A stretch of 64,000 nt of DNA from Chlamydia gallinacea 08-1274/3 (GCF_000471025.2 NZ_CP015840.1:310001-374000); one strand, 5' to 3'; counted from the stretch's first letter, positions 46,222 through 56,352 are shown. Notes: a model not told the origin generated them from the letters alone. Numbers and translations: made by a program.

Positions 46222-47397
46222 TTATAAAACATGAATATTACTTGTTAGGGGAATCAGCGTTGCTAACATAATGAGCCCAATAACCCCCCCTAATAAGACA
46301 AGAATAATGGGTTGACACCATGAAGTTATCCATGTCAAAGTTTTTTGAACATCTTCACTATAAATTCGTGCTATATGACCCAAAACACTAGCTAATTCCC
46401 CCGACTCCTCACCCAAAGAAATCATTCCCAAAGCAAGTTTAGGAACCCAAGAACATTTTGCTAATTCCTTGCCTAACGCACTTCCTTCAACAATAGCATT
46501 AATCATCTTCTGCAAATCACTACGTAAATGCCTGTAGGGGACAGCACCACAACCTAATTCCAGTCCTTCAATAAGTGTGCCTCCTCCAAGAAGAATTACG
46601 GATACTACGGAACAAAACCTGCAAAACCCTACTTTAACAAAAAATTCTCTCACTCGAGGAAGGGAGAAAATTAAGTTTTCTACCCCCTGTTTCCAAAAAG
46701 GCTTTCGCCATAATATTCCTAAACTCACTGAGATAACGCCCAACCCTCCCAGCAAAGCAAACTTATACCGACATAGAAAATCGCTTAATCCAAAAACTAG
46801 GGAGGTGAGCGTATTGAATTCCACACTCTCAAAGGTTTCCTTAAGGGAAGGCACCACTCCTGTAAGGAAAAAAAGAATTACAGCAAATGAAAATAATAGC
46901 AGCACAATAGGATAACTCAGTGCTGCTATGAATTTTTTCTTGACTTGCTCACGTTCTTCTAAAACGACAATAATATTTTTCAAACATCCTTCTAAGTTTC
47001 CCACACTTTCTCCAGCAAGAATTGCATTGCGGTAAAAGTCATCAAAAATGTGAGGATATGCTGCCATAGCCTGAGATAACGATCCCCCCGAATGTAAAAC
47101 CTCTATAAAAGTTGTTAATAATCCAGCTATCTTTTGTCCTTGATACTGATCTCTTAGGGATACTAAGCTCTCGTATAAAGGAAGTCCTGAACGCAATAAA
47201 AGAGATATCTGCCTAGAAAAAATAATTAACTCATGTGTCTTTATGTGTACTTTCTTTGGAAGAACTTCGCGTATAGCTAATAGCCGTATATTTTTTTGCA
47301 TCAATTGCTCCCTAGCTGCGCGAATATGAAGAGCTTCTATCCATCCGTGCTTTCTTTTCTCTTTTTCATTGAGATAAGTATAACGATAACGCGGCAT
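46222..47397 (-). CDS. gspF: GspF-like inner-membrane platform protein (CT570 orthologue)
   Basis: A 391-residue T2SSF family protein with two copies of the cytoplasmic helical domain (ELIIFSRQISLLLRSGLPLYESL and RFCSVVSVILLGGGTLIEGLEL) separated and followed by membrane segments (YPIVLLLFSFAVILFFLTG; IILVLLGGVIGLIMLATLIP). It docks the ATPase GspE at the membrane. The start ATG 47397 has GGGAGA upstream. Lies 12 bases after gspE. Confidence 0.94.
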   Translation of the reverse strand: MPRYRYTYLNEKEKRKHGWIEALHIRAAREQLMQKNIRLLAIREVLPKKVHIKTHELIIFSRQISLLLRSGLPLYESLVSLRDQYQGQKIAGLLTTFIEVLHSGGSLSQAMAAYPHIFDDFYRNAILAGESVGNLEGCLKNIIVVLEEREQVKKKFIAALSYPIVLLLFSFAVILFFLTGVVPSLKETFESVEFNTLTSLVFGLSDFLCRYKFALLGGLGVISVSLGILWRKPFWKQGVENLIFSLPRVREFFVKVGFCRFCSVVSVILLGGGTLIEGLELGCGAVPYRHLRSDLQKMINAIVEGSALGKELAKCSWVPKLALGMISLGEESGELASVLGHIARIYSEDVQKTLTWITSWCQPIILVLLGGVIGLIMLATLIPLTSNIHVL

Positions 47398-47409
47398 AGC
47401 TTCATCTCC

Positions 47410-48903
47410 CTAATCATATCGTTTGGTAACACGAAAAACTTCGGCTAGTGTTGTTTCTCCTGCTAAGACGAGAGCCAACCCATGGTCTAATAGGGAAAGA
47501 AATCCTTGAGATTCTGCAAATGTTCTTAAAACATGATAAGGACTGTTTTTTGCTATTTCAGATTGTAAAATAGCGTCGGGACGTAAAAATTCATAAATGC
47601 CTCTTCGCCCTTTATATCCCGAATGAAAACATTGCGAACATCCTCTCCCACGATATAATTGTGCGTCAGGACTATTTCCCAAAGCCTGCAAAAACACTTG
47701 CTCCTGTTCATCTGCTTCATACTGTTCTCTACAGTGAGGGCAAACTTTCCTGACCAACCTCTGAGCTACAACACCTATTAGTGTTGCTGAGAGTAGATAA
47801 GGTTCTACCCCCATATCTAAAAGACGGGGAATAGCGGAAACTGCATCATTGGTATGTAGAGTACTAATTACAAGGTGTCCCGTAAGAGCTGCCTGAACGG
47901 CAATTCCTGCTGTTTCCTGATCACGAATTTCTCCAACCATAAGTATATCGGGATCTTGACGCAGCAAATGTCGCAAACCACAAGCAAAAGATAAACCAAT
48001 TTTAGGTTTCACAGCTATTTGCGCAATTTCTGCCAATTTATACTCTGGGGGATCTTCGATTGTCATGATATTAGTAAACGGCCCTGATAAATGTTGAATT
48101 ACACTATATAAAGTAGTGGTTTTTCCACTTCCGGTTGGACCAGTAACTAAGAGCATGCCTTCAGGAGAAGAAATCACTTGTTTAAAAGAATTTTCTAAAC
48201 TCTCAGGCATTTGCAAGCCTGCAATATCCAAAATTACATTGCGCTTATCTAAAATTCTAAGAACAACACGTTCTCCATAAATTACGGGAACAGTGCTCAC
48301 GCGCATATCAATTTCTTGGCCACCTAGCTGAATTTTTATTCTTCCATCTTGGGGCAGACGATGTTCAGCAATATCCATCTTTGCCAGAACTTTAATACGC
48401 ATAATCAATGAGGAGCGTAAATGCATAGGAGGAGATAAACGATCATGAAGAACCCCGTCAATACGGTAGCGTATACGTAGAGTATCTTCTAAAGGCTCAA
48501 AATGAATATCAGAAGCACGTTCTTCAATTGCTTCTTTTAAAATTAAATTTAAAAAACGTACAACAGGAACAGAATCTGTATTTTCTAAAAGATCTTCTTC
48601 TGGCGAAGGAGCTCCTACATCTGCTGCCATGGTTAGCAACATATCAGAAGCTTTTCCATCTAGGTCTGAATATATTTTTTGCAGACTATGTACTATGCTG
48701 GCTTCATCTCTAAGAATAAAAACTACAGGTTTTTGAATTAATAACTGCACTTCATCTTTTGCTATCAAAGAAGTGTCTTTAGCATGAGCCATAACTACAT
48801 GATCTTCTTTCTCCTCCCAGGGCAATAGGTAGTGTTTCTTCAAAAAACCATAGGGAAGTCTAGCAAGGAGTTCCGGAGATAGCTGAGGTTTATCGTCCAT
48901 CAT
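47410..48903 (-). CDS. gspE: GspE-like type II secretion ATPase (CT571 orthologue)
   Basis: A 497-residue assembly ATPase. The N1 domain precedes an Asp-rich NTPase core with FLNLILKEAIEERASDIHFEP, Walker [15 protein letters not shown], Asp/His boxes VGEIRDQETAGIA and HLVISTLHTNDA, and a tetracysteine zinc domain (CPHC..CSQC) followed by GYKGRRGIYEFL. These are all features of GspE. It starts inside the end of gspD (14-base overlap), so the two are coupled. Confidence 0.96.
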   Translation of the reverse strand: MMDDKPQLSPELLARLPYGFLKKHYLLPWEEKEDHVVMAHAKDTSLIAKDEVQLLIQKPVVFILRDEASIVHSLQKIYSDLDGKASDMLLTMAADVGAPSPEEDLLENTDSVPVVRFLNLILKEAIEERASDIHFEPLEDTLRIRYRIDGVLHDRLSPPMHLRSSLIMRIKVLAKMDIAEHRLPQDGRIKIQLGGQEIDMRVSTVPVIYGERVVLRILDKRNVILDIAGLQMPESLENSFKQVISSPEGMLLVTGPTGSGKTTTLYSVIQHLSGPFTNIMTIEDPPEYKLAEIAQIAVKPKIGLSFACGLRHLLRQDPDILMVGEIRDQETAGIAVQAALTGHLVISTLHTNDAVSAIPRLLDMGVEPYLLSATLIGVVAQRLVRKVCPHCREQYEADEQEQVFLQALGNSPDAQLYRGRGCSQCFHSGYKGRRGIYEFLRPDAILQSEIAKNSPYHVLRTFAESQGFLSLLDHGLALVLAGETTLAEVFRVTKRYD

Positions 48904-51160
48904 ATTCGCAGCCCTCGACTCGAGATGCGGGCAAATGAACAGCAGAAATCAACTCTAATTTTTTATGTGCTGCCTTTACAGCTTCTTCGCTCGCAAACAA
49001 TGCCCGACGAAATTCATCAATTTCTCCTGGACGCGATGCTAAAACAGCTTCTTCATGTCTCTCCTGTTGTTCCATTGAGCTTTCCAGGATTTTCGGTGTG
49101 ATAAATACAAACATTTCTGTTTGGCTATCTGAAGTTGCATTCATACCAAATAATTTTCCCATTCCCGGAATTTCCCCAAGGAAAGGAATGCCATCCTGAG
49201 AATCAGAAATATGTTTACAGCGTAACCCTCCAATAATGACCGTCTCACCATCAGCTATACGCACTTTATTCGTAATATTTCTTCGTGTGACGTTAGGAGT
49301 ATCCCCCGGAATTTTTCCTGTGGTATCAAACGTAATGTCTGTTTCTAAAGAGATATAATTTTTTCCATCTTCCTCTCCGATATTAATGATAGGAAGCATC
49401 TTAATCATAATACCGTACTGCGCACGGTTATACTGAATTTTATCGCTATCCTTATCCGCAGCAACAGCTATGGACATCTCTTCAACGATGGCAATTTTTG
49501 CTGGTGTCTGATTCACAGTAATGACCGAAGGACTCGCATTAATACGAACATCTTCTTGAGCCATTAAAAATTGATACGCAAGATCATAACTGGGAACTAC
49601 AAAGTTTCCTGTGTTTCCCTTAAATAAAAACTCTAAAATCCCCGCATTTGTCCATGATAAGGAAGTTGTCTTCTTACATACTTCCTCTCCAAGTCGTAAA
49701 AGATTGAGCCCTGATTTACGTTGATTCGAAAGTTTCCTTTCAAATAACAAGACTTCAATACGAACCATTTTCTTAGGAACATCAAGTTTCTTTAATAACA
49801 TTTTGATCTTCGACAAGGCTTCTCTTTCGATAACCATGATTAATGTTCCCGTTTTCGAATCAGCAATAAAACTGCCGTATTTAACAGAACCTTCTCCCGC
49901 AGCCATTCCTTTCGAAGTATCAATGTGTATAGAAGTTTTGGCCTCTCCTCCTATAGGAGAATCTGCTACAGATACATTCTCGTCTTTACCTGAAAACACA
50001 TCATGAACTTGAGATAATAGAGAGGCCAGTTCTTGAGGATCCGAATGCTTTACATTATACCAAAATACCGTCTTGTCCGTAGGATTCTCGATACTTTCTT
50101 CTAGATCTTTAATCAAATCAACTGCGCGATATACTAATGATGCTGTGCCACTTAAGAATAACGATCGCCCACGATATTGTAGAGGAACTACTTTTAACCC
50201 TCCACTATGGCTACCCTCATCACCCTCTTTAACCATATCCTCTTGAAACGCCGCCTTAAGGATAGAAATCATTTCTAAAGCATCTATTTTCGTGAGAGGA
50301 ATAATGCGATATTCCTGACGAATACTATCCGACTGAACAAAATCATAAATTTTCAGTAACTCATTAATTTCCCCAACAGAACCAAAAATCCACAGCTTTC
50401 CTCCAAAAATATCTATTTGCAGCGTGTCAGTGTTCATGCATTTTTTTAAAATATGTTGATCAGCACGCACATCAATATTTTTCGAAGAAATAACATAACC
50501 AATATAAGCCGAGGACGGCAGGGTGTCTAAATCTCTCCTAGAGGAAAAAACCCCAATAACCCCACACCCTTCCTTACGGGTAATATATAACTCTTTAATC
50601 CAGGGACTAATTTGACGAACCCCAATTCCAAGTCGCGCTAACAAATGTTCTAAACACTCTTGAAACCCTTCTTTAGGAATAGCAAACCGAGAAAACGCAG
50701 AAATTTTAATCATTCCGATATCTTGGGGAACAAGATACACAACATTATCTTCACCATAATCAGCAACTAAATTATAAATAGTTGCTTCAGGATGATGCCA
50801 TAAAGCATAATCTTCGGGATTATCTCCACGTTCGCGAATCTCCGCAGCCCATAAAGTTTCTAGTTCTCGAATTTGTTCTTTCACTTGTTGAAGGTGGTTT
50901 CGCAATACTTGCCATTTTTCTTCATCTTGACATCCTGCGGCGCGTAGCGCTGCCCCCTCCTCATAAAGTTCTTGCAAACGTAAATTTAATTCCTTCATAT
51001 TTGCATTAAACGAAGCCAATCCAGCTATCTTATCAGAACGGCTATCCGTGCTTTCTAAAGAAGCAGCTTTCTCTGCAATAGTTAACGCAACACTAGGGAA
51101 ACTCCAAAATAGTCCCCCAAATAAACCTACATAAACTAAAGGACTCCAAAATAAACGCAT
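48890..51160 (-). CDS. gspD: GspD-like outer-membrane secretin (CT572 orthologue)
   Basis: A 756-residue secretin with an N-terminal signal peptide (VYVGLFGGLFWSFPSVALT). Periplasmic N domains follow, including YRIIPLTKIDALEMISILKAAF and a region where an N3-like domain is interrupted by a Ser/Gly-rich insertion. The conserved secretin domain has VRIEVLLFE, ADGETVIIGGL and IPFLGEIPGMGKLFG. It forms the exit channel of the type II system. Starts one base after the stop of the gene before it. Confidence 0.94.
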   Translation of the reverse strand: MRLFWSPLVYVGLFGGLFWSFPSVALTIAEKAASLESTDSRSDKIAGLASFNANMKELNLRLQELYEEGAALRAAGCQDEEKWQVLRNHLQQVKEQIRELETLWAAEIRERGDNPEDYALWHHPEATIYNLVADYGEDNVVYLVPQDIGMIKISAFSRFAIPKEGFQECLEHLLARLGIGVRQISPWIKELYITRKEGCGVIGVFSSRRDLDTLPSSAYIGYVISSKNIDVRADQHILKKCMNTDTLQIDIFGGKLWIFGSVGEINELLKIYDFVQSDSIRQEYRIIPLTKIDALEMISILKAAFQEDMVKEGDEGSHSGGLKVVPLQYRGRSLFLSGTASLVYRAVDLIKDLEESIENPTDKTVFWYNVKHSDPQELASLLSQVHDVFSGKDENVSVADSPIGGEAKTSIHIDTSKGMAAGEGSVKYGSFIADSKTGTLIMVIEREALSKIKMLLKKLDVPKKMVRIEVLLFERKLSNQRKSGLNLLRLGEEVCKKTTSLSWTNAGILEFLFKGNTGNFVVPSYDLAYQFLMAQEDVRINASPSVITVNQTPAKIAIVEEMSIAVAADKDSDKIQYNRAQYGIMIKMLPIINIGEEDGKNYISLETDITFDTTGKIPGDTPNVTRRNITNKVRIADGETVIIGGLRCKHISDSQDGIPFLGEIPGMGKLFGMNATSDSQTEMFVFITPKILESSMEQQERHEEAVLASRPGEIDEFRRALFASEEAVKAAHKKLELISAVHLPASRVEGCEYDGR

Positions 51161-52480
51161 CTATGCTCCCCCACGACGATGTGTTCCTCCATTATTAGCC
51201 AACAATGGCTTTGCTAGAGATACTTCCTCTTTTCCTTCTGTATCTACTACACTACCCCCCTGTTTCAATGGCAAGGTAACTGTCTCAACCAAAGTTCTTT
51301 GCGCATTAAACATATGGCCTCGAAATACAAACCCCCTTACATCTTTTTCTAGCTTATCAAAAATCAACAGGGGCCCCGAAATCTGGCCTGACAAATAAGC
51401 TTCCAACTGTTCTTTTCTTACAATCTTTTCCCACCCCCCTGTTTCCGAATAGACAATCCAGTCATCAGGAGAAAGAATCAACCTCTGTCCGTGGACATGT
51501 AGAATAGGACGAGACCAAGAGCGCATACCTACAAATTCAAAATCCTTAAGAATCTCTGCTATTTCCATAGGAGAACTCGTAAACTTAGCTAAGTTAAAAG
51601 CCTGATGCGCCATACCTCCCACACTCCAAATCTCAATAAGCATGGACTTCTCATCTATTTTTTTCACTTCCAGTAAAGGTACTTGAGAACTATCTCCTTG
51701 AAACTCTCCACATGTTCTCCAAGAATTACCATCCCACAGTAAAATATCTCCTACAGAAAGATAACGACTATAATTTTCATTAGATGAAGAAATAAAATCT
51801 ACGCGCTCCTTGCTTGCTATATCTGCGTAAGCAGCGCCTCCATGCATTAATAGAAACTTATCTATCCCGATACGACGTATCTTTTGCTTTACAGGGAAGC
51901 TAGCATCTACACGGATTCCCCCAATTTCCCAAGATTCTAATCCTCGAGGCGGCACTGATAAGCATAATGTTTCTCTCTCCTTGGGAGAAGTAATCATTTC
52001 TTTGTTGACTCCTAATAATCGTACCCGAATTTCTATACGATTATCCCCACTTAAGGGACGACATTCTAGCCACAAATCTGTAGGTTGACCCTTGGGACTA
52101 AAAGTGAATCCACCACCTTCATCCAAAGGAAGAGGTTGTAAATATACTTTTTCGTTAGCACAAGCTACGTAACGATCTTTCGAAGAAGCCAGTTCTAAAA
52201 GAAACTTCCCTCCAAGAGCATCGGGACGATTATTGCTCCCCAAAAAAATAACCTCTTGCCTAAGATCAGGTAAACTTTCTTTGAGAGCAGGAAAATCCAA
52301 CACCCACATCCCCGAAGTAATATCTTGGGACTTCGAAAACGAAGCACGCATATTCTTGGTCTCATCATATTGCAATGAAAGACCATAGATATTCCCCACG
52401 TAGTTAGAAGAACCACACACCATCCAAAAAAAAGCTGCTATGCTTATTAGGCTATATCCGATGGAAAAAAGCTGGTGCAT
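51161..52480 (-). CDS. Unknown exported protein heading the gsp operon (CT573 orthologue)
   Basis: A 439-residue protein with an N-terminal hydrophobic segment (SIGYSLISIAAFFWMVCGS) that could be a signal peptide or anchor. The rest is soluble with many beta-strand-like stretches and no recognised domain. It abuts gspD and is first in the operon, where gspC is found in other bacteria, so it might connect inner membrane and secretin; this is inference by position only. A minus-strand promoter lies just upstream. Confidence 0.75.
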   Translation of the reverse strand: MHQLFSIGYSLISIAAFFWMVCGSSNYVGNIYGLSLQYDETKNMRASFSKSQDITSGMWVLDFPALKESLPDLRQEVIFLGSNNRPDALGGKFLLELASSKDRYVACANEKVYLQPLPLDEGGGFTFSPKGQPTDLWLECRPLSGDNRIEIRVRLLGVNKEMITSPKERETLCLSVPPRGLESWEIGGIRVDASFPVKQKIRRIGIDKFLLMHGGAAYADIASKERVDFISSSNENYSRYLSVGDILLWDGNSWRTCGEFQGDSSQVPLLEVKKIDEKSMLIEIWSVGGMAHQAFNLAKFTSSPMEIAEILKDFEFVGMRSWSRPILHVHGQRLILSPDDWIVYSETGGWEKIVRKEQLEAYLSGQISGPLLIFDKLEKDVRGFVFRGHMFNAQRTLVETVTLPLKQGGSVVDTEGKEEVSLAKPLLANNGGTHRRGGA

Positions 52481-52508
52481 AATAGAAGCAAATAAAAATA
52501 AAGTTATA

Positions 52509-52537
52509 AGATAGCCAAATGAGAGAAAAAAAGCAAT
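52509..52537 (-). promoter_or_regulatory. Candidate promoter of the gsp-like operon
   Basis: On the minus strand, TTGCTT (52537-52532) and TATCTT (52514-52509) are 17 bases apart, about 30 bases before the ATG of the first gene. Pattern match only. Confidence 0.4.
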
Positions 52538-52570
52538 TTATACAAACTAAAATCAAAAAAGATTTAATTA

Positions 52571-52603
52571 AAAAAAGAATAAAACTAAAAACGATTCTTT
52601 TTT
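52571..52603 (-). terminator. Terminator of mutL-pepP
   Basis: On the minus strand AAAAAAGAAT pairs with ATTCTTTTTT (10 bp, 13-base loop), and the T-rich arm and following TT act as the run of U. It overlaps the pepP stop codon. Confidence 0.5.
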
Positions 52604-53681
52604 ATAAGATAATAAGTTCATCAGGCACGGGGCGGTCCGTTAAACTAAAATTTTTCTTCCCGTCAATGAGCACAGTATCTTCAATACGCAGGCCGCCGAT
52701 CCCGGGAAAATACACTCCAGGCTCTACAGTAACTGTCATTCCCGTTGCTAAAGAAGCGTCCGCTCCTCGAGGGGATAAAGTAGGATATTCATGGATATTC
52801 CTACCTACACCGTGGCCTACGCCGTGACAAAAATACTGTTCTAAACCAAAGTTTTTCAATACCTGTACAGCAGCGGCATGCACGTCCACACAACGCTCTC
52901 CTTCTCGACATCGCTGTAAGGCAGCTTTTTGTGCTTCAACTACAGCAGAATAACTTTCTATTAAACGAGAATCCGGACGTCCCCAGGCTACTGTTCGAGA
53001 CATGTCCGAACAATAACCTTGATACAAAACGCCAATATCAATAAGGACAATATCACCTTTTCGTAAAGCACGTTCTGTAGGTATAGCGTGAGGAAATGCC
53101 GCGTTTTCTCCAAAAGCAATAATCGGAGAAAATGCGGGGCCTTCAGCACCAGCTTTTGCCCAAAATATACGCAATAGACGTACCGCTTCCTTCTCTGTGA
53201 TTCCTTCTTGCAAAATGGAAAGCACATGATCATATCCTTCCGATCCCAAAATTGCAGCTTGGCGCATTTTTTCTATTTCATCAGCAGACTTATAACAACG
53301 CAATTTTTCTGCAAATAAAGTCACAGGCTCCCAGGAAAACACAGAAGACGCTTGTTGTCTTTCCACATACTTCTGATAGGAGGTATGAAGACTATCAAAA
53401 CCTATAGTGCGGTATGGTGTTTTCTTAAGATACGAAATCAACGGGGTTGTTGTATCCCTATCACAAAATACTAAGGTCACCCCCTGAACATGGGCATAGG
53501 CATCTTTATCAATACGATAAATGAAAAACACAACCTCATCTCGTCCTATGAGGAGGGTCCCTGTTGTCGCCTGATCGTCAAGAAAATATGCAATGTCCTC
53601 ACTTCTTTCTATAACAAATGCGTCTACAGAAAAATGAGATAATGCAGCCTGTGCTCTATGAATACGCTCTTGAAACATCAT
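52602..53681 (-). CDS. pepP: Xaa-Pro aminopeptidase (CT574 orthologue)
   Basis: A 359-residue M24 metallopeptidase that removes an N-terminal residue before proline. Metal ligands are visible in order: IDIGVLYQGYCSDMSRT (two Asp), HGVGHGVGRNIHEYP (His), TVEPGVYFPG (Glu) and RIEDTVLI (Glu). The start is one of two adjacent ATGs (53681 or 53678) behind AAGGAG; the first overlaps the mutL stop (ATGA), so the genes are coupled. Confidence 0.93.
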   Translation of the reverse strand: MMFQERIHRAQAALSHFSVDAFVIERSEDIAYFLDDQATTGTLLIGRDEVVFFIYRIDKDAYAHVQGVTLVFCDRDTTTPLISYLKKTPYRTIGFDSLHTSYQKYVERQQASSVFSWEPVTLFAEKLRCYKSADEIEKMRQAAILGSEGYDHVLSILQEGITEKEAVRLLRIFWAKAGAEGPAFSPIIAFGENAAFPHAIPTERALRKGDIVLIDIGVLYQGYCSDMSRTVAWGRPDSRLIESYSAVVEAQKAALQRCREGERCVDVHAAAVQVLKNFGLEQYFCHGVGHGVGRNIHEYPTLSPRGADASLATGMTVTVEPGVYFPGIGGLRIEDTVLIDGKKNFSLTDRPVPDELIIL

Positions 53682-55408
53682 GAGTTCTCCTTAATGAAAT
53701 CCTCGTCTACAACTAATCGACGCATTAACGTACCATCAAATGCCTTTTCTGGCTTTCCTATTTCCCAAAGACAAGATAACCAAGAAATATCAAATGTAGG
53801 CATTACTCTATGAAATATGGTCTGCGCTAGGGTCTCTTTAATTAAAAGTGTGATGGATGTTTTATCTACTTTCCTTTTACCCTCTGCAGCTAGACGAAGC
53901 AACCATGACTTTAATTCTTCATCACATATACATGTGGGAGCACTTTCAATAGCAAATACACTAGGACTCATTTGTGAAATTTCTATCCCCAAGTGTGTTA
54001 ATTCTTGCAAATGAGAAATAAGAAAATCACTCTCTTGAGAAGTCACCTCTAAATATACGGGAAGAAAAAAGCGTTGTGTTTCATATGTACGAAACTCTTG
54101 CTGTTGCATTACGGAAAGATAAAATAAATGTTTTCTAACGGCATTTACAAAAATCGCGTGAACTCCCTCACAATCCTCTGCAAGAACAACTTTGCCTAAA
54201 GAAGCAAGAAACTTCACCGACGAAGACTCTTTCCCCCATGGTACACTCATTTGTCTCTCTTCCGTAGCAAACTCTGGAACCTCAGGTACACAAGGCATAG
54301 AGTTATCATAAGTGCCCTGTAGTTCGGGGACATGGTGCATATCTTCAACAAATCCTTGTTCTTGATCAGCAACCTGCAAGGTAGGGAGGGAGTAATCCCA
54401 TACAGATCTCCCCTGTGATCTTGCTAAAACCTCTCCAATAGCTTCAAAAATAAACTCTCCTACTTCCTCTTCTTTAAGAAGACGAACTTCTACTTTCTGG
54501 GGATGCACATTGAAATCACACCAATGAGGAGGAGTATACAATTTTAAAACAAACACAGGATACCTTTGAGGAGGCAAGAGTAAGGCATAGGCTTCACTAA
54601 CCTTTTTAGATATAAAAGCAGACTCCACGGGTCGATCATTAATAAAAATTCTTTGTCCTTGACGCGTGGGACGATGAAAATCCGGGAGTCCTAAAAAGCC
54701 ACAGATACGTAAAGGCTGGGAATATTTATCGATATCTAAAGCAGATTGCATAAAGCTCTGGCCCATAACAAAAGTAACGCGCTCAGAAAACTCCCAATGT
54801 TTATGTACATAAAGCTCTTGTTGTTTTTCGCTAACCCAAGTCCAACCTACGCCTTCGGTAGATAAAATACGATTCTCTAAAAGCCTGCGCATTCCCACGC
54901 GATCTGCTTGAGGACTCTTCTGAAACCCCCGACGCACAGGAACATTATAAAATAGGGAATCTATGGAAACCGTCGTGCCGCGTTGTCTCGGGCTACGTTC
55001 TGTCATCACAATCTCTCCCCCATGGATAAGCGTTCGAGATCCTCTTCCTGAATCTGGACAAGAAAGGATTTCCATTTTAGAAATTGCCGCAATTGCTGAA
55101 AGTGCTTCGCCACGAAACCCAAAACTTAACAAAGAAAAAATATCTGAAAACGCAGAAATCTTTGAAGTCGCGTGACGTTGAATAGCCCAAGGGATGTCCT
55201 CAGGATCCATGCCACAACCATTATCCTTAACAATGATCTGGCCCTGCCCACTGCCTAGCGTTTCAATATCAATCTCATTAGCTCCTGCGTCTAAAGCATT
55301 CTCTACCAACTCTTTAACAACAGAAACTGCACTTTCAATGACCTCTCCAGCTGCTATTTGATTAATTGTAGTAGTATCAAGTAATTGAATACGATTCTTC
55401 GAAGTCAT
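53678..55408 (-). CDS. mutL: MutL, DNA mismatch repair ATPase (CT575 orthologue)
   Basis: GHKL ATPase that couples MutS mismatch recognition to strand removal, 576 residues. N-terminal motifs are intact: IAAGEVIESAVSVVKELVENALDAGA in pieces IAAGEV and ELVENALDAGA, DNGCGM, RHATSKI and FGFRGEALSAI. The C-terminal domain lacks the endonuclease motif DQHAxxExxxxE: the matching region reads IFVNAVRKHLFYLSVMQQQE, and the usual CPHGRP is replaced by FDGTLMRR. So it should be non-nucleolytic, as in E. coli, which however uses MutH. Confidence 0.94.
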   Translation of the reverse strand: MTSKNRIQLLDTTTINQIAAGEVIESAVSVVKELVENALDAGANEIDIETLGSGQGQIIVKDNGCGMDPEDIPWAIQRHATSKISAFSDIFSLLSFGFRGEALSAIAAISKMEILSCPDSGRGSRTLIHGGEIVMTERSPRQRGTTVSIDSLFYNVPVRRGFQKSPQADRVGMRRLLENRILSTEGVGWTWVSEKQQELYVHKHWEFSERVTFVMGQSFMQSALDIDKYSQPLRICGFLGLPDFHRPTRQGQRIFINDRPVESAFISKKVSEAYALLLPPQRYPVFVLKLYTPPHWCDFNVHPQKVEVRLLKEEEVGEFIFEAIGEVLARSQGRSVWDYSLPTLQVADQEQGFVEDMHHVPELQGTYDNSMPCVPEVPEFATEERQMSVPWGKESSSVKFLASLGKVVLAEDCEGVHAIFVNAVRKHLFYLSVMQQQEFRTYETQRFFLPVYLEVTSQESDFLISHLQELTHLGIEISQMSPSVFAIESAPTCICDEELKSWLLRLAAEGKRKVDKTSITLLIKETLAQTIFHRVMPTFDISWLSCLWEIGKPEKAFDGTLMRRLVVDEDFIKENS

Positions 55409-55564
55409 AATACAAGCTACCGTAGAAGGATCTTACGCACGTTGAAGTTAAAATACTGTTAAACTAATGTCAAGGAGCCTAATTTTTACTAGCCAAAGAA
55501 ATAAAGCGTTAGAGATTTACGATTTAATTATCCTGATTTAAAAATAAAATAAATTAAAAATAAC

Positions 55565-55594
55565 TTGTTTTACGAATTAATTTATTTCTAAAAT
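55565..55594 (+). promoter_or_regulatory. Candidate promoter of the translocator operon
   Basis: TTGTTT (55565-55570) and TAAAAT (55589-55594) are 18 bases apart in the AT-rich gap. Start near 55601 would be about 32 bases before the scc2 ATG. The surrounding sequence is so AT-rich that chance matches are likely. Confidence 0.35.
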
Positions 55595-55632
55595 TAAATT
55601 TATAAGTTTAAATAATTTTAGGAATTATATTA

Positions 55633-56325
55633 ATGAGCAAGCCTACCTCTAATAATTCTAATAAGCCATCCGCATCATTTAATAAAAAAACTCGTAGCCG
55701 ACTTGCGGAACTAGCTGCACAAAAGAAGGCGAAGGCTGACGATTTAGAACAAAAGTATCCTCTCCCTACAGAAGAAGAAGCAAAAGCCGCTCTTGCAAAT
55801 ATTCTAGAAGGATTAGGTAACGGACTAACTCTGCAACAAATCTTAGGTTTATCCGACATTTTGTTAGAGGAAATCTATACTATCGCCTACAACTTCTATT
55901 CCCAAGGAAAATACAATGAAGCCGTAGGGCTTTTCCAAATTCTTACCGCTTCAAAACCTCAATGCTACAAATATATTTTAGGCTTAAGCTCATGCTATCA
56001 TCAACTCCAGCTTTACAATGAAGCTGCCTTTGGTTTTTTCCTTGCATTCGATGCAGAGCCTGAAAATCCTATCCCACCCTATTACATAGCAGATAGTTTA
56101 ATGAAGCTAGAACAACCAGAAGAATCAAAGAACTTCTTAGACATTACTATGGACATCTGTGCAAATAAACCAGAGTATCGCATCCTTAAAGAACGCTGCA
56201 GCATTATGAAAGAGTCTCTCAAAAACATGATCAAAGCAGAAGAAAGTACGGATAAAAAGAAAAAAACCCCTGCAAAAACAAAAGCTTCCGGATCCAAAAA
56301 AAAGAAGTCTAGTGGGAAACGTTAA
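55633..56325 (+). CDS. scc2: Scc2 (LcrH/SycD-type) translocator chaperone (CT576 orthologue)
   Basis: A 230-residue class II type III chaperone. TPR repeats occupy about residues 70-180 (LEEIYTIAYNFYSQGKYNEAV, YILGLSSCYHQLQLYNEAA, PPYYIADSLMKLEQPEES). The N-terminus is basic and the C-terminal tail is a lysine-rich stretch (KKKKTPAKTK..) not found in Yersinia SycD. It would hold CopB and CopD, encoded downstream, soluble before export. First gene of the operon; the next begins 27 bases later. Confidence 0.93.
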   Translation: MSKPTSNNSNKPSASFNKKTRSRLAELAAQKKAKADDLEQKYPLPTEEEAKAALANILEGLGNGLTLQQILGLSDILLEEIYTIAYNFYSQGKYNEAVGLFQILTASKPQCYKYILGLSSCYHQLQLYNEAAFGFFLAFDAEPENPIPPYYIADSLMKLEQPEESKNFLDITMDICANKPEYRILKERCSIMKESLKNMIKAEESTDKKKKTPAKTKASGSKKKKSSGKR

Positions 56326-56352
56326 TCTCATCAAGGTTGTGGAGAAACACTA

